A stretch of DNA of 64,000 nucleotides, from the NCBI GenBank assembly GCA_032718865.1, contig JALUTQ010000007.1:1240001-1304000 (forward strand), read 5' to 3'. Numbering within the stretch: position 1 is the stretch's first letter; each line of letters starts with the position of its first letter. The position numbers and the translations under genes are program-made. Below the pieces are notes generated by a model, which worked only from the letters and a program-made list of their open reading frames with translations, was not told the DNA's origin and did not search any database. This stretch comes from Tilletia caries. Taxonomy: Eukaryota > Basidiomycota > Exobasidiomycetes > Tilletiales > Tilletiaceae. Shown here in pieces: positions 44,639-56,049 of the stretch.

Positions 44639-45315
44639 CAGGCCTCGGCAACTCTGTTCACTTCCTATACTTTGTAACTTGGAAGTGAAAACTAGTAGTG
44701 AAACTTTCACTATACTTTGGCTTCTGAGCCGTCGAAAAAAAGATAGTGAACTTTCACTTTGGCCGGGCCGGGAAAGTGAAGAAAGTATGGATATAGTGAG
44801 GTTTGTCTTCATGGTAAACTTGGAGTCACTTTCTATCACTAGTAGTGCTGCCAAGTTAAAGTAGTCACTTGTATGTAACTATCCAGTCAATAAAGTCACT
44901 AATAGTTTACTACCCAGTTACTCTCAAGACTTTGTAGTCTTGATATCGGATGATGAGTTACTGGTATTTTTTGGTTAGCTTTCGTAAATGTCATGCTGTT
45001 TAAAACCCTTTACGTTTATTTACCTGCGATCTGTGTCCAAATATGTCTGAGACTCCTCATTTCACATCACTCTGCGAAACTTTTGCAACTATCTTCACTA
45101 CCTAGTGACTTGGCAGAGCTCTGAATTGAAAAAAATCAGGGACACCCGCGGTCTACTATGCGGCCGGCACGGTCGCAAAAAGCGCTAAAACTAGTAGTCA
45201 CTATCTCAACTTTTCATGACTAAACTATACTTTGTCGGCCGGCTGAGACCTTCACTTTCACTTTCACTATACTTTGTACGAAAAATTGCTCACTATCTTC
45301 ACTTGCCGAGCTCTG
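44639..45315. mobile_element. hAT-type element (AAAGTGAA / ACTTTCACTATA body)
   Basis: Ends CAGGCCTCGGCAAC and inverted TTGCCGAGCTCTG; perfect 8-bp TSD CTTTCCAG (44631-44638, 45316-45323). The 677-bp body contains GTGAAACTTTCACTATACTT-type palindromic units. The right half recurs at 15300-15590. Confidence 0.92.
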
Positions 45316-45484
45316 CTTTCCAGAGACATCAGACTATGACCCGGCCTCATAACACTGACCTTTCCAAGCGCACTGAGCTTTGCCCAAGCTGTGCTCCTCA
45401 ATCTCACCGCACACAGGCACCCAAAAATCGCACAAATAAAAATTCCCATTTTTTTCGACAAAACCCGGACTTAAACAGGGGACC

Positions 45485-46664
45485 CAAGGCTCGGAGTTCG
45501 GACAGTCACTGACAGTTGTCCATTTTGGGCATACAGTACAGTACAGTTACAGTTATAACTTACCGCCAGCGCCTACAGTAAAGTTACAGTTACAATTAAG
45601 TGACTTTAAGTTACTACAGTTACTTTGTTTTTTTCGTCGCGCACGGACCTCCAATCACAGTTTAAGTCACTGTAACAGTTACTAACAGTTACTGTAGAAA
45701 AAGTCCCAAAGTAACTGTAACATAAAATGTATTTTAAGTCACAGTTTTGCCTTTCAAAATTGACGCCATACAGTCCTTTAAAGTGACTGTAACTGTAGCT
45801 TTTACAGTTCCCGCAGCTCTCAGTTTTCACGGACCCTCTCCAGTCGCCGCTCAGCCCTTTTACCTCTTCATCTCATTTATCTTTGCACACACCAGTCACC
45901 GCCACACCGACAGTTGTCAACGACCCCATTTCTCTTCACAAGTAGCATTCCTGAATCCTGATCTCCGCCCTTACCGTCCACATACCTAACGTCTCACCAT
46001 CGCCATCGCCCATCCAAAATGCATCCAGCAGCATTCTGCATTCCTTACCCCAATCCACTCCTCGCTATCATGACGGAGGCTGTCAAGCCCCCCAAGCAAT
46101 TTTGATGCCACTGTTCCGAAATCGTACTCTGGTGGTGGCCACCCACGACGCAGGCCTTCTCGTCGCAGCAGGATTACGTCTGTGGGATCTAACTCGGTGA
46201 AGACTTGTTGTGAAAGTAAGTCAAAGCTGCTGGTCGACATGGCGAGGGAAGAACATTGAGCCGTGAATTATGATGGTCGTCTGTACATAGTCCTGTTGAG
46301 TGTACACAGACTCAATGACGCCGCGTACTCCGATTTCCGAGTAAAGGTTTTCGACAAGGAAATGAGATTTGACTTAAGGAGCTGTGGGTAACTGTAAGTA
46401 ACTGTACGTGGCTGTCAGTGGCTGTAAGTGTTTTCTCAAACTGAAAGTGGCTGCCAGTTTTTTTCCAACTTAAACAGTGCTGTATAGTCATAGTAAGTTT
46501 GAACAGTTTGGGGCTCGAAAAAAATCCAATTTAATCAACTGTACAATTGTCTGTACCCAGGCCCTACAGTTACAGTCAACTTGATTTTTTAGCCGCTCCG
46601 CCGCCTACAATAGTGTTACAGTTATGACTGATTAAGTCAACTTACCTACAGTCGCCGAGCCTTG
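45485..46664. mobile_element. hAT-type element (CAGTTACAG body), two halves around about 600 bp
   Basis: The left half (45485-about 45770) matches the left part of 38564-39150; the right half (about 46380-46664) matches its right part and ends TCGCCGAGCCTTG. Between them lies unrelated sequence with a small minus-strand frame (45986-46240). Flanking 8-mers do not match, so this is a rearranged or composite copy. Confidence 0.65.
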
Positions 46665-46689
46665 CTGTTATTTACCTTCTCAGTCCTCT

Positions 46690-47770
46690 TTCGCACAGCA
46701 CCACACAAGAAAGCCTCAGCTTCGATCCCAGCAGTGGTGCTGACGATTGGTTCAATTTTGACGATCCTGGTCCTGACAAAAACCCTCTCCCTTTGCTTTT
46801 CTCTGAGCCGGTTGCGAATGAGTTCAATCCTAGGGGCGACAAAACGACAATCCTCGCTCGCCTCCTCAATCTACGAAAAACCCGCCGAGCAAACAGGAGG
46901 AAAACGCATGCGTTGGAGGCAGCCGAAGCCTTCCAAGAATGGTCGAGACTCCTCGACACGCTGGTCGATTCTTACATGGCCGCGACAAGACGCGTGCTGC
47001 CGGAATCCACCGCTTGGAACGATTTGGAGTGCGGGTGCCACGAGCTGTATTCCGAAGCTTCTCAGGCACAAGCAGCGCCCGGCCCTGCCATCGCCGTGTT
47101 CGACTTTGAATCGATAACGATATATACCTCGCAGTCGTGCGTCCGACACCTATCCTTCGTCTTTGTCCGTGCAGGCCTCTTTCCGGCCACTCCCTCCAAA
47201 CCACAAGCGGTTTTCACGTTTGTTCTGCTGCGAATGTTTCTCGCTCTTCAAGATCGCGCTCGAGTCGGAGCGTTTAACTACATCAACGCGCTCCTTCATT
47301 TTTTTGGCAGCGACACAACCTTGATGCCCTCTGTGGTATCCGTCCCGTCCCAAGTTAGTACAGATTTATACAGAATCTCCAGAGACCAGAGTCCAGTCTC
47401 GAACACCTTCATCTGACTCTAATCTCCATTCTTCTTTGATCAGGACATGGCTAGGCGGCAGCTGCAGTCCGTGTCCCAGTGGTTTCGCGCCTTGGGAACT
47501 CGAAGCCGCCTACTCTCACAGAATCCCAAGGCTCCTCCGGCAGCACTGGCGCTAACACCGGCGGGTCCAGGCTTGATTTCTGCTTCACAAGCTCAATCAT
47601 CGATTCCGTTGCGACGCCCTTTACTCGACTGCGAACACGACGACCTTCAATTGACGATGCATGATCTTTGTGCAGCCTGTTTTGGTCACTTAGGAGACAT
47701 AGATGTTCAGTCTGTTCGGCGTGCGGAGGTTTCGCCGCAAGTCATTGTGTGTCTGGACGGCAATTTCCAG
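46690..47770 (+). pseudogene. KDZ-type transposase, N-terminal fragment
   Basis: Exon 1 (to 47353) begins in frame with SSGADDWFNFDDPGPDKNPL. It continues with EAFQEWSRLLDTLVDSYMAA, CGCHELYSE, AIAVFDFESITIYTSQSCVR and GLFPATPSKPQAVFTFVLLR. The GLFPATP box behind Cys pairs is typical of KDZ (Kyakuja-Dileera-Zisupton) transposases of basidiomycetes (established family). A GTTAGT donor and CAG acceptor (47354-47443) join in phase to DMARRQLQSVSQWFRALGTR, then LCAACFGHL and VIVCLDGNFQQ, which carries the candidate first catalytic Asp. The gene is cut at 47771 by a hAT fragment; most of the catalytic domain is missing. Confidence 0.75.
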
Positions 47771-47962
47771 CAAGACTCGAACAGTTACTTACGGTTGTCG
47801 ATTTTGGGCATACAGTACAGTACAGTTACAGTTATAACTTACCGCCAGCGCCTACAGTAAAGTTACAGTTACAATTAAGTGACTTTAAGTTACTACAGTT
47901 ACTTTGTTTTTTTCGTCGCGCACGGACCTCCAATCACAGTTTAAGTCACTGTACAAAAAGTC
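47771..47962. mobile_element. hAT-type element (CAGTTACAG body), left fragment
   Basis: Starts CAAGACTCGAACAG and follows the left part of 38564-39150 for about 190 bp, then breaks into the LTR/gag sequence. Confidence 0.65.
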
Positions 47963-48678
47963 TCAAACTTGACGGCGAAGTCCCACGCCTTCTCGGGGTT
48001 GGAGCGGACGATGTCGGCGACGCGACGAATGAATCGGTCCAGCCCACGAGAATCGCCGTCGAAAGTTCGTCGGTCTTGCAGTACAGCGGGCGGCTGGGAG
48101 CAGGAGCGGGAGCCGTGTCCGCTGAGGAGCGCGAGGCCGACAAGGAGAGGGGGAGGCCGGAATCGCTGCCGGTAGGGAGTCCGGCGAAGTGAGAACGAGC
48201 CTGACTTGTTCGGAGCAGGAAAGGTCGTTCCACTTGACGCGGACAGAGTCGGAGACGGGGCGACCCGCATATACCCCGGTGGCGGCCTCGGTGGTGGGGT
48301 TTCCGGCCTCGGCGACGACTGAAGCCGAAGGAGCGGCGGTCGAGGCGGGCACGGAGGACGGGAGAATTCCTCAACGCGTTCAAGCCGCGTCGTCATCTCG
48401 GCGAGCTTGGCTGCGACGTCGACCATCTCGTTATGCACGAATGTCTCGAGCCGAGTGGTCAAGTCGCGTGTCAAGGTGCCGATGATCTCGGCAGTCTCAA
48501 CGGAGATGGTGGGAGGAAGAAGGGTAGGTGTTTGTGACCCTCTCTCGTTGGGGTCGTGTTGGGAAGGCATTCTTGAAGGTATGCCGATGGACTGGGTGAA
48601 GCCACGGACGTCGTGGACGGTACCTGGGTAGGAAATTTGAGATCTTGTTCGGTGTCGATCAGGTGACTCTGAGGGCAT
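47963..48678 (-). pseudogene. LTR-retrotransposon Gag fragment
   Basis: ATG at 48678 (MPSESPDRHRTRSQISYPGT), a helical region (LTRDLTTRLETFVHNEMVDV, KLAEMTTRLERVEEF), a Pro-rich linker, and then RRTFDGDSRGLDRFIRRVAD IVRSN, a phrase typical of the capsid part of Ty3/gypsy-type Gag (inference from pattern). The frame is truncated at about 47963 by the hAT fragment. It begins 67 nt inside the LTR-like sequence 48746-49023, so this is the 5' end of an otherwise lost element. Confidence 0.55.
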
Positions 48679-48745
48679 CTATAAAAGTGTGTGAGACGTG
48701 AGTGAGTTTAGACGAGCAGCAAGAGTGAATCTACTATAATCAACA

Positions 48746-49023
48746 TGTAATAGCAGAGCTATGACAAGTGAAAGTAGAGTGTGGTTCGATGAGGAGAAGA
48801 ACAAGTATATACAATAGAAGTGGAATATAAGCAAGGGAGCAAGAGCGCAGAGAGGTGAGCGTGGGAAAAGTGGAGGTGATCTGAGCGTGAGTGGAGCAAG
48901 TGAAGGAATCGAGAGACAGGGAAATGGAAAAGGAACGGGAACGGGCCGGAACAGTGGAGGTTGTGGAATGAAATAAAGGAAAGCGTAACAAAGGGCGAAG
49001 GAAGATGCTACTCATCCAGCACA
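48746..49023 (-). repeat. LTR-like sequence upstream of the gag fragment
   Basis: Minus-strand reading TGTGCTGGATGAGTAGCATC ... GCTATTACA (TG...CA, 278 bp). It shares the TGTGCTGG start and the core GTGGGAAAAGTGGAGG (plus strand, about 48863) with the LTRs at 4355, 30057 and 60301. No second copy is found, so the LTR call rests on this similarity and the gag position. Confidence 0.5.
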
Positions 49024-49105
49024 CCTGCACACCTTTCGCCAAAAAAAAATTAAAATTAATCGATTGTCAAGCAGTCTCAACCATTTTGCAAACCCCTCTG
49101 ATGCT

Positions 49106-50218
49106 CAGGAAAACTGGTTACGCGCCTTTGACGCGCTCGAGACGCACCTGAAGTTTGAGTGGGAAAGTCTCAGGGTAGAAGCGCGTCACAAGCGCGTGCA
49201 AGGCGCGCCTCGACACAGAAAGCGCGTGTCTAGACGCGCCTCTTCCCCGCTCCTCCTCTCACAATGTATCTAAAAATTAACAGGCAAAAATGAATGGACA
49301 TTGCCATACTCGAATAGGGAACCTTGCACCGAGCTTCACCTGGACTCCAGCTGGATACCGCTACCGACAACAAGCATTTTGCCGTGGGAAATTTCTCATC
49401 ATACAAATATATACCAGCAAAAATATTGTCTCGCATCTTACTTGGCTTTTGACTGCTGGTCACGCCTCCTGTGACCTCGTAGTAACTCATACTGACACTC
49501 TCTTCCAAAGGCGGGGTCAGAGAAGGCTGGGCACACACAGGTACGGAGGGCACAAAAATGTGCAGAGTTAAAAAGTCAATTTGTGGACGTGGTGCGTCGA
49601 AGGCGCGTGTGAAGCGCGTAGGCTGGAAGAGTGGAAATGATCAACTTAGTACTTAGAGCAGTTTGCATATTTCTTCCGAATCGAAAATATATATTTTACG
49701 CCCGCCAGCGGCCAGCCTGAGTTTCATGATTATTACTTATTATCGTGACTTTGGAGTCTCACAGCGTCTCTTGGACCACTTTACACGATGGCCTCGCCCA
49801 CAAATCCTGCGCGACGGGACCTCTCACCTCGCGGAGCCAGGTCCACAGCAAGACCTCGCCCGTGCCCGATCGGCACAACGACAGAGTGCAGCTACTGAGC
49901 TACTGAGGCCTGAGGTGTGATGTGAATCAGTGAATCTGTGCCTTCGACGTGGTAACTGGTGAGTGCTGGCTGCTGCCGCTCATGGTACGTACTTGAGACC
50001 CTCACAGACTTTTTGTGTCTCCTCGCGTTTTGCCCAAAAAATCAATTAATTCGCTCGAAGCAATATACAAACTGCTCTAGTGCGCTCGACGAAGGCGCGG
50101 ATGAGGCGCGGAAGAGGCGAGTCTAGACACGCGCTTCAGACCTCGAAGGGTCAGGCGCGTCTCGGGCGCGTCCCAGGCGCGGCAAAGGTGCGTCAAAGGT
50201 ACGTAACCAGTTTTCCAG
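49106..50218. mobile_element. GCGCGTC-rich non-autonomous DNA element, 1113 bp
   Basis: Left GGAAAACTGGTTACGCGCC and right (inverted) GGAAAACTGGTTACGTACC define terminal repeats. Similarity continues discontinuously for over 100 bp (GAAGCGCGTGTCTAGAC, CGCCTCTTCC on both sides). Subterminal regions carry many GGCGCGTC units. No matching TSD of 2, 3 or 8 bp was found, so the superfamily is open. The interior shows no credible gene. Confidence 0.65.
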
Positions 50219-50940
50219 AGTTTAATGATAATAATCGAGACCGTCCTGGCCTTCTGGAGTCCAGAGGTATTCCCCATCACTCAATGTTGTGATGATCTCC
50301 AAAATCCATTTATGTTGTAAGAAAGCTTGGGTTTTTTCTTTCGGCCGAGAGAAGGTTCCCAAATTCAAACCTCCCGCACATCTACACGGCCAACTTCGTA
50401 TGTACAGTCGGATCTCGTTATTCTCACTCAATCTGTGTCAGGTCTTGTCAGAAAAATAGATGAGCGTGTGATAGACTAGGGCGTAGAGCTTGAAGCTCGG
50501 AAACAGCGTCCTTGTCGAGTTCTGACCGGATATGTGGCTCGCGTGCAGGGGTACTAAGTAGGCGCCGAGTTTGCACTTATCAATCTCGCTCAGTTCTGGC
50601 TCATTCTCTCTCAAACCTTGACATCCACGATCAGGTAGATTGTAGCTATCATTTCCATAAGTTGAAACAAAAAATGACATAGGTTCCCCCTGTGTCGGAC
50701 ATCATGGTCGTGATCGGGCAGTGGAGGTTATCAGACCGCTCCGAGGCTACTAAGTAAGGACAATTGCATTTCTCAGGCCTGGTTACTATTACAGAAAGAT
50801 GCATGGGAGTGTGTGAGGCCGATCATGGCTACGCGCATGCTCAGGGTAGCTTCGCTACCCTTCGTCCGCTCCGCCATGAGTTGGAGGCGGAAGAACATTG
50901 ACGACCATGCTCAGCCGAAGATGCATAAATATGTCATCTC
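50219..50940. other. No gene recognised (one coding-like minus frame)
   Basis: A minus-strand frame at 50438-50680 (ELSEIDKCKLGAYLVPLHAS) looks coding-like but is unrecognised. Confidence 0.3.
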
Positions 50941-50989
50941 AGCTGTGATCGTCTGTAGAAGCATTAATATGTAGTAAGATACAGTGGAG

Positions 50990-52570
50990 AATGCGTATCT
51001 GAGCAAGACAAAGTTGGCAAGGAGCAGAAATAGGTCAGTGTCGTTGTCGAATGCAGGGCGCGAAGCCGCAAAGGCCGGAGGGGTGACAAGTGACTCACAA
51101 TACGACGCCCACCCACTGCTGACTGTCGTGACGCGTTTGCCTGCGAAGATGGAAGGAGAGGGAAAAAAACAAGGACATCAGAAACTCAGACCAGAGCAGA
51201 AATGGAAGGAGAGAAATAAGCAAAGACACACCCTTGTTTAGACGAGTCGTTTGGAAAAGGACAGCGTTTATCTGCAGTGAAGGACGACCAGCAGCATTTA
51301 GCCAGCAAATGGAGAAGAGATCACATAAGAGAAGGAGATGTGTGACCTCACCTTATTTTCGATGCAGCGACTGCAAGAGCGAGTAGGAAGAATGTAAATC
51401 AGCGATACGAGCGTAATAGAAGGCGGTGAGAGCGTATACTCACACTGTGATCCACGTAACAAAGGAGGTTCGTCATCTACAAGAGACAGTATGAAAGGAT
51501 GTGCTGGGTCTGTTAGCCGAAGTCTCCCTACATTTCGTTGTATGAAAGTCTGGAGGAAGAAGGTGCTCACCTTGACGACACCAAGGAATCCGCATGATCT
51601 GATGCCTGATGGAGACGCAGAAAGAAAACAGTGGGTGAATAAAGGCAGGGTCGCAGGGAGCTGTAGCAGTATTCGCGAAGAACAGGAACGCTTACCCTGC
51701 TTGAGCCCTGACGCGCACAGCTCGCACTGAAGAGGTAAAGCTTGTCATATATGCGCCTAGATTCGGAGATGAGGGCGCGTTCACGACAAGTAGAAGAACG
51801 AGGTAGCGAGGGAGGCACTCACATTGTCGAATGTACATGATGTAGTTGTTGTTGCTGAGCCGCTGCTTTTATGTTGATTTTGATTTTGATTTTGATGAGC
51901 GCGAAGGGAGGTAGAAGATGAAATGACAATGTATTCACTGTGACTTCGTTGCTGGTGCTGTTACTGACTGCTGTTATGCGGATGCGGATGTTGTGGATGA
52001 TGAGCGCAAGAAGAGGCAGAAGAGTGCGACAGAAAGCACTCACCTTGTCCCTGGTGGCTGTTGCTGTCGCTGTTTCTACTTGCTGCTGCTGGTGGGCTAC
52101 TGCTGTTGGTGTTGGTGTGGTGTGTGGTGTTGGTGGTCGGGAAGAAGAAGGGGAATGATCGAATCAGCACACTTATATACCCCGAGAAGCTGTGGACACC
52201 CACGTTGCAGACGCGTTTCTTGATTACGCTTCTTCACTCTGATTTCGCTTCAGTGCAGGGAAGCTAAGAGAGTAGGAGAAGAACGAACAGGAAGTGTAAA
52301 AAAGCGTCAGCATGATCAGCAAACACGAAAATGGAGTGGACGCGCCTCACCAAGACCTGGAAGTGGAAGGAGGAGAAGCTAAATATGGCAGAGAAATCAG
52401 AAAACTGCAGGATGCGTTGGACTGTTGAGTGACGGAGTCGAAGACGAAAAGAGAGAGGGACGAGCGTGTACTCACTCGGACATCACTGATCACAGTGCGC
52501 GCCGGCCGTCCGCCCGTCGCCGTAAACCTAGTGAGTTTGAAAAAGTGAAGGGAGAGATGTAAATCGGAGA
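50990..52570 (-). pseudogene. Intron-dense gene remnant with micro-exons
   Basis: On the minus strand, many short segments sit between good splice signals. Examples: GTTTACGG...GTCCGA then GTGAGTAC (about 52489-52530); TGCGAGCTGTGC... then GTAAGC (51695-51725); a 33-36 nt segment then GTGAGC (51573-51608); one ending GATCACAGT then GTGAGTAT (51444-51477); a 19 nt segment then GTGAGG (51352-51370). Two consecutive ones join as SCARQGSSR + IMRIPWCRQ and on to DDEPPLLRGSQ, or alternatively as CELCASGLKQ + GIRSCGFLGVVK. Either way exons of about 20-40 nt are implied. No domain recognised; could be a decayed gene. Confidence 0.3.
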
Positions 52571-55500
52571 GGCAGCCACTGCTGCGTGCTGAGACGGAGT
52601 GGAACTGCGAATGAAGTGGCAGCGGAAACCAAAGTGAGATAAGAAAAGCAGAAGAGCGGCGAGCATCAGCAACGCAGGGAGCAGGGAACAGTCAGAACCT
52701 GAGAATGAAATTGGTGGTAGATAGAAGTCGAGGAGTGGATGGTTTGTATGATCCTTGTCGGATGTTGACGCGTCGAGACTCGAGTGGGTGCGCAGCTAAA
52801 GTCTGTTCCATGCGCTCCATGATGTTCCACGGAAATGCTCCGAGGTGCGCACCCGGCACCATGATATCTCCAGGGGAAACCAGAACAATCTCCGCATCCT
52901 CAACCTCGACCATCGCCATGATCGGATAAGGGCCATTCCTTGGTAGCATCACAGAGAATTTGGATACCCCACTCGTGAGAAACCTTCAGGCGATTTGGGG
53001 ACGAAAATCAAAAGTTTTTTTTTTTCGAGCGATGTAGCGAATAGGTTTATATGGAACGCCGTTCCAGCCATCTTGATCTGATTTGTACTTTGTACTTTGT
53101 CAAATCTGGTTTTGTACTTTGTACCGCCAGCGCCGTCTTGTGAGATAGAGTCGAGCACGACCATCTCACCACGGCTCGCACCGGCAGCACCAACATCAAC
53201 CATAGGGTCATCAACAAGACAGGCCCCAATGGCAACTGTATCAGCAGCTGTCCTATGCTTTCACGTGCGCGCGCTTACTTCTCTTGATTCCCTTCATGCT
53301 GTGCACATCTCTCAGTTGCTGACAACATCTTCCCATCATCATGCTCCCTCTGCGAACAGCGAACCTCCCTTTCCAGTCCTCACTGCTGATCCATTTTTCT
53401 GTCTGTCTCTCACTTCCCACAGGTCCGTACCACCGGCCCTTGAACGCGCGTCCTCCGGGCAAAGGCATACTTGGGCGATTGTGTGAGCGTCGGGTTCTCC
53501 TTCTTCTCACCTCAAAACGCAAGTGGGAACCCACCCACCCGCCTCTTCCAGCAGCTGATCATTACCTTCATTACCAGGAACTAACCCACTCTGTCTCCCT
53601 CCGTGCGCTGCCTATTACGCATAACCTTCTACTTGCTCCTCTTCGTTCACTGCTGCTGCTCCTCACCGCTGCCATCGTCACCTCAATGCCGGTTGCTTAT
53701 GTAATCGCACATCAGTCATAGAACTACATATGTACACGGCCGAAGGAAGTAGCAGACCCTGGAAGTCTTCAGACGAATAAGACCTCATGAGTCTACGGCA
53801 GAAAGTCTCACATGTCCTCATGAAGGCTAACTTCCAGAAGACATCAAAAAGCTTTCTTCCAGAATCTTCCTGCAGACAACCTGCCTGAAGCAGGCTGAAG
53901 ACCTCTGGCAATCTTTGGTCCTCACAGGCACCTGTACGTAGTGGTTCTAGGTCTTGCATCATGCAACATTCAAGTTTACGATGTCAAAAGACGGCGTGTT
54001 ATAGCGAGTTTTGAAGCAACCAGTGTTATGAGTATGATAAATAGTATAGAGGAGAAGTATTTTTCGAACCAGAAATGCTTTTGGAGTATAGCGGTCAACA
54101 CCTGCGCTTGTGTTCTTGGTGCACACGGAGGGTCAAATTCCGGTCTCGACGATTTTTTTTTCTTTTTTCCGATTTTCCTATTTTCCTCAAAATGCCCAGT
54201 CACGGTTTGGACAGATTCCTCCTGAGAGTTTGAGAGGATTTCCCTCATGAGGTCTTCCGGAAGGGTGTAGAAAATCTGAGAAACCCTTCCTGAGCCATAT
54301 GGGCTCTAATTGTCCCTGAGTCTTCCTGCGGAGTTTCTGAAGTCTTTCAAAAAGACTCAGGTCGTCCGGTACTGTAGCATATGTAGCATAATCGATTCAT
54401 GGTACAGATGAGCCCTGCAGTCGGATCATAGCGCGGTGTTCATGGCCAAGCTGGGTCTACTCTTGGTGGCTAGAGATTGTCGAAGCGCCCTGTATGAAAT
54501 TGGAAGACCTAGAACAAGAGCGAAGGGAACCGCGATCGCGACAGAGAAGCGCACCGTAGGAGAGGGACTAAAGAGGAAGGGTAACGCAGGAGAGAGAAGA
54601 AGACGTTGTCCGCGAGAGCGAGAAAGGCGCACAGGAGAGGAACGGATGTATAAGGATCTGTAGGAAGTGAAAGAGTGGGGAGCAGCAGTCAGTGAGTACA
54701 TCAGCTGCCGCCCGAAGTTCATCGGACCCAGCAACATAACGCATGAACTGACCATCTGGTTGTGCAGCGCGCGGGCAACAGAGCCTTCCGTTGCCCCATT
54801 GGAATATCCCTGGTGTCTGTAGTCAGTGTGGTGTGGAACAGGAAACAGGAGAAAAGTGTGAGCTGCAGGACTGTAAAAGCTGGTAGCGCTCAGCGGTCAA
54901 AATGAGCCACCACACCACATGAGCGCAAAGATGCTGATCAGTATTCTCCGCACAACCAGCACAAAGCTTCCGACCTTCCCTTGTTAGCGTCTGGGTGGTT
55001 CTGGCTCACCACGATCGAATTTTCGGCGCTGTCGTCAGGCAGAGGGAGGGACGATGACCAGAGTGTCTTGTTGTTAGAGGGGGAGTAGGCATTACTCGCA
55101 TATGGCTGCCTGGATCAGCAAGGTCGACTCCGACCTAGCATGGCAGGGCAGCAAGCCCATCGACGTCGTCGTTGACGCAGCCGAGCCCACATCGAGCTCC
55201 ACCTTGACCTTGAGCAGCACTGGATGACTATTGGCTGCATGCTGTCAGGCGCAGGAGCAGCAACAACAGAGGATCATGGTGGTCATCGTGTTCAGCATTC
55301 CTTCTTAGCTCCTCCACTGACTTGTAATAAAACCTCGTTTGTGTCACACTCACCCTGCCGCAACCGAATCAACAGCGTCAGAATCTCAAACTGATTCAAT
55401 CTCTTGATCCCCCCAATCTCCTCGGCCTCTTGCACCCGGTCCCGAATCCTCGTATTCAGGAGGGTTTATATGGTCCATCTGATCGTCGAAGTCAGTTGCG

Positions 55501-56045
55501 ACAAGGGCCAAGGCTGATGTGCTTGGGCGGGAGGTCAAAGAGCTTCTGCCCTTGTGCTTCTGCCCTCGTGCATCGTTGCCTTGGTTGGTCCTCCGCAGTA
55601 AGATTGGCTGCAAGACCACATGTAGACCCTGACCAACCCATGAGGAACTCGATCGTCAGCGAATGGATAACCATGAGAGATCCGAGAATAGGGCAGAGGG
55701 AAACACTCATCTTCATTGCCCAGTTCACCGTCGTCTGGTGGACGTGCTTCTTCTTGGGTTTCAATGGCTCGCCGATCTTGTACTGGAAATGGGCGTGGTG
55801 GGCGAAGGGCTTGATGCGGAGTAAGTGAATGGGGAAGTCTGTGGCGGAAAGTGGGAGCAGTAGATCGGAATTTAGTGTTTCCCGATGCATGGAAAGTGGG
55901 CAAAGCACACAATGGTCAATACATAGTAGGCGTTCCATGCGCGCTCATCTTCTTCCTCCCTCCACTCTTAGCCTTTGCTTTCCGCGGCTAGCGCAGGCCT
56001 ACGACTTCCGCTCCGATGCCGGGCGGAAGTGCGGAAGTGACTCTC
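52571..56045. other. No gene firmly recognised
   Basis: Candidate coding fragments are minus 52692-52952 (EDAEIVLVSPGDIMVPGAHL), minus 53100-53203 (MVDVGAAGASRGEMVVLDSI) and minus 55492-55938 (148 codons, no domain). A TTTGTACTTTGTAC repeat lies at 53088-53125. An imperfect family of CTTCCAGAAGAC / GAAGTCTTC motifs occurs at 53755-54350. Confidence 0.35.
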
Positions 56046-56049
56046 CGCC

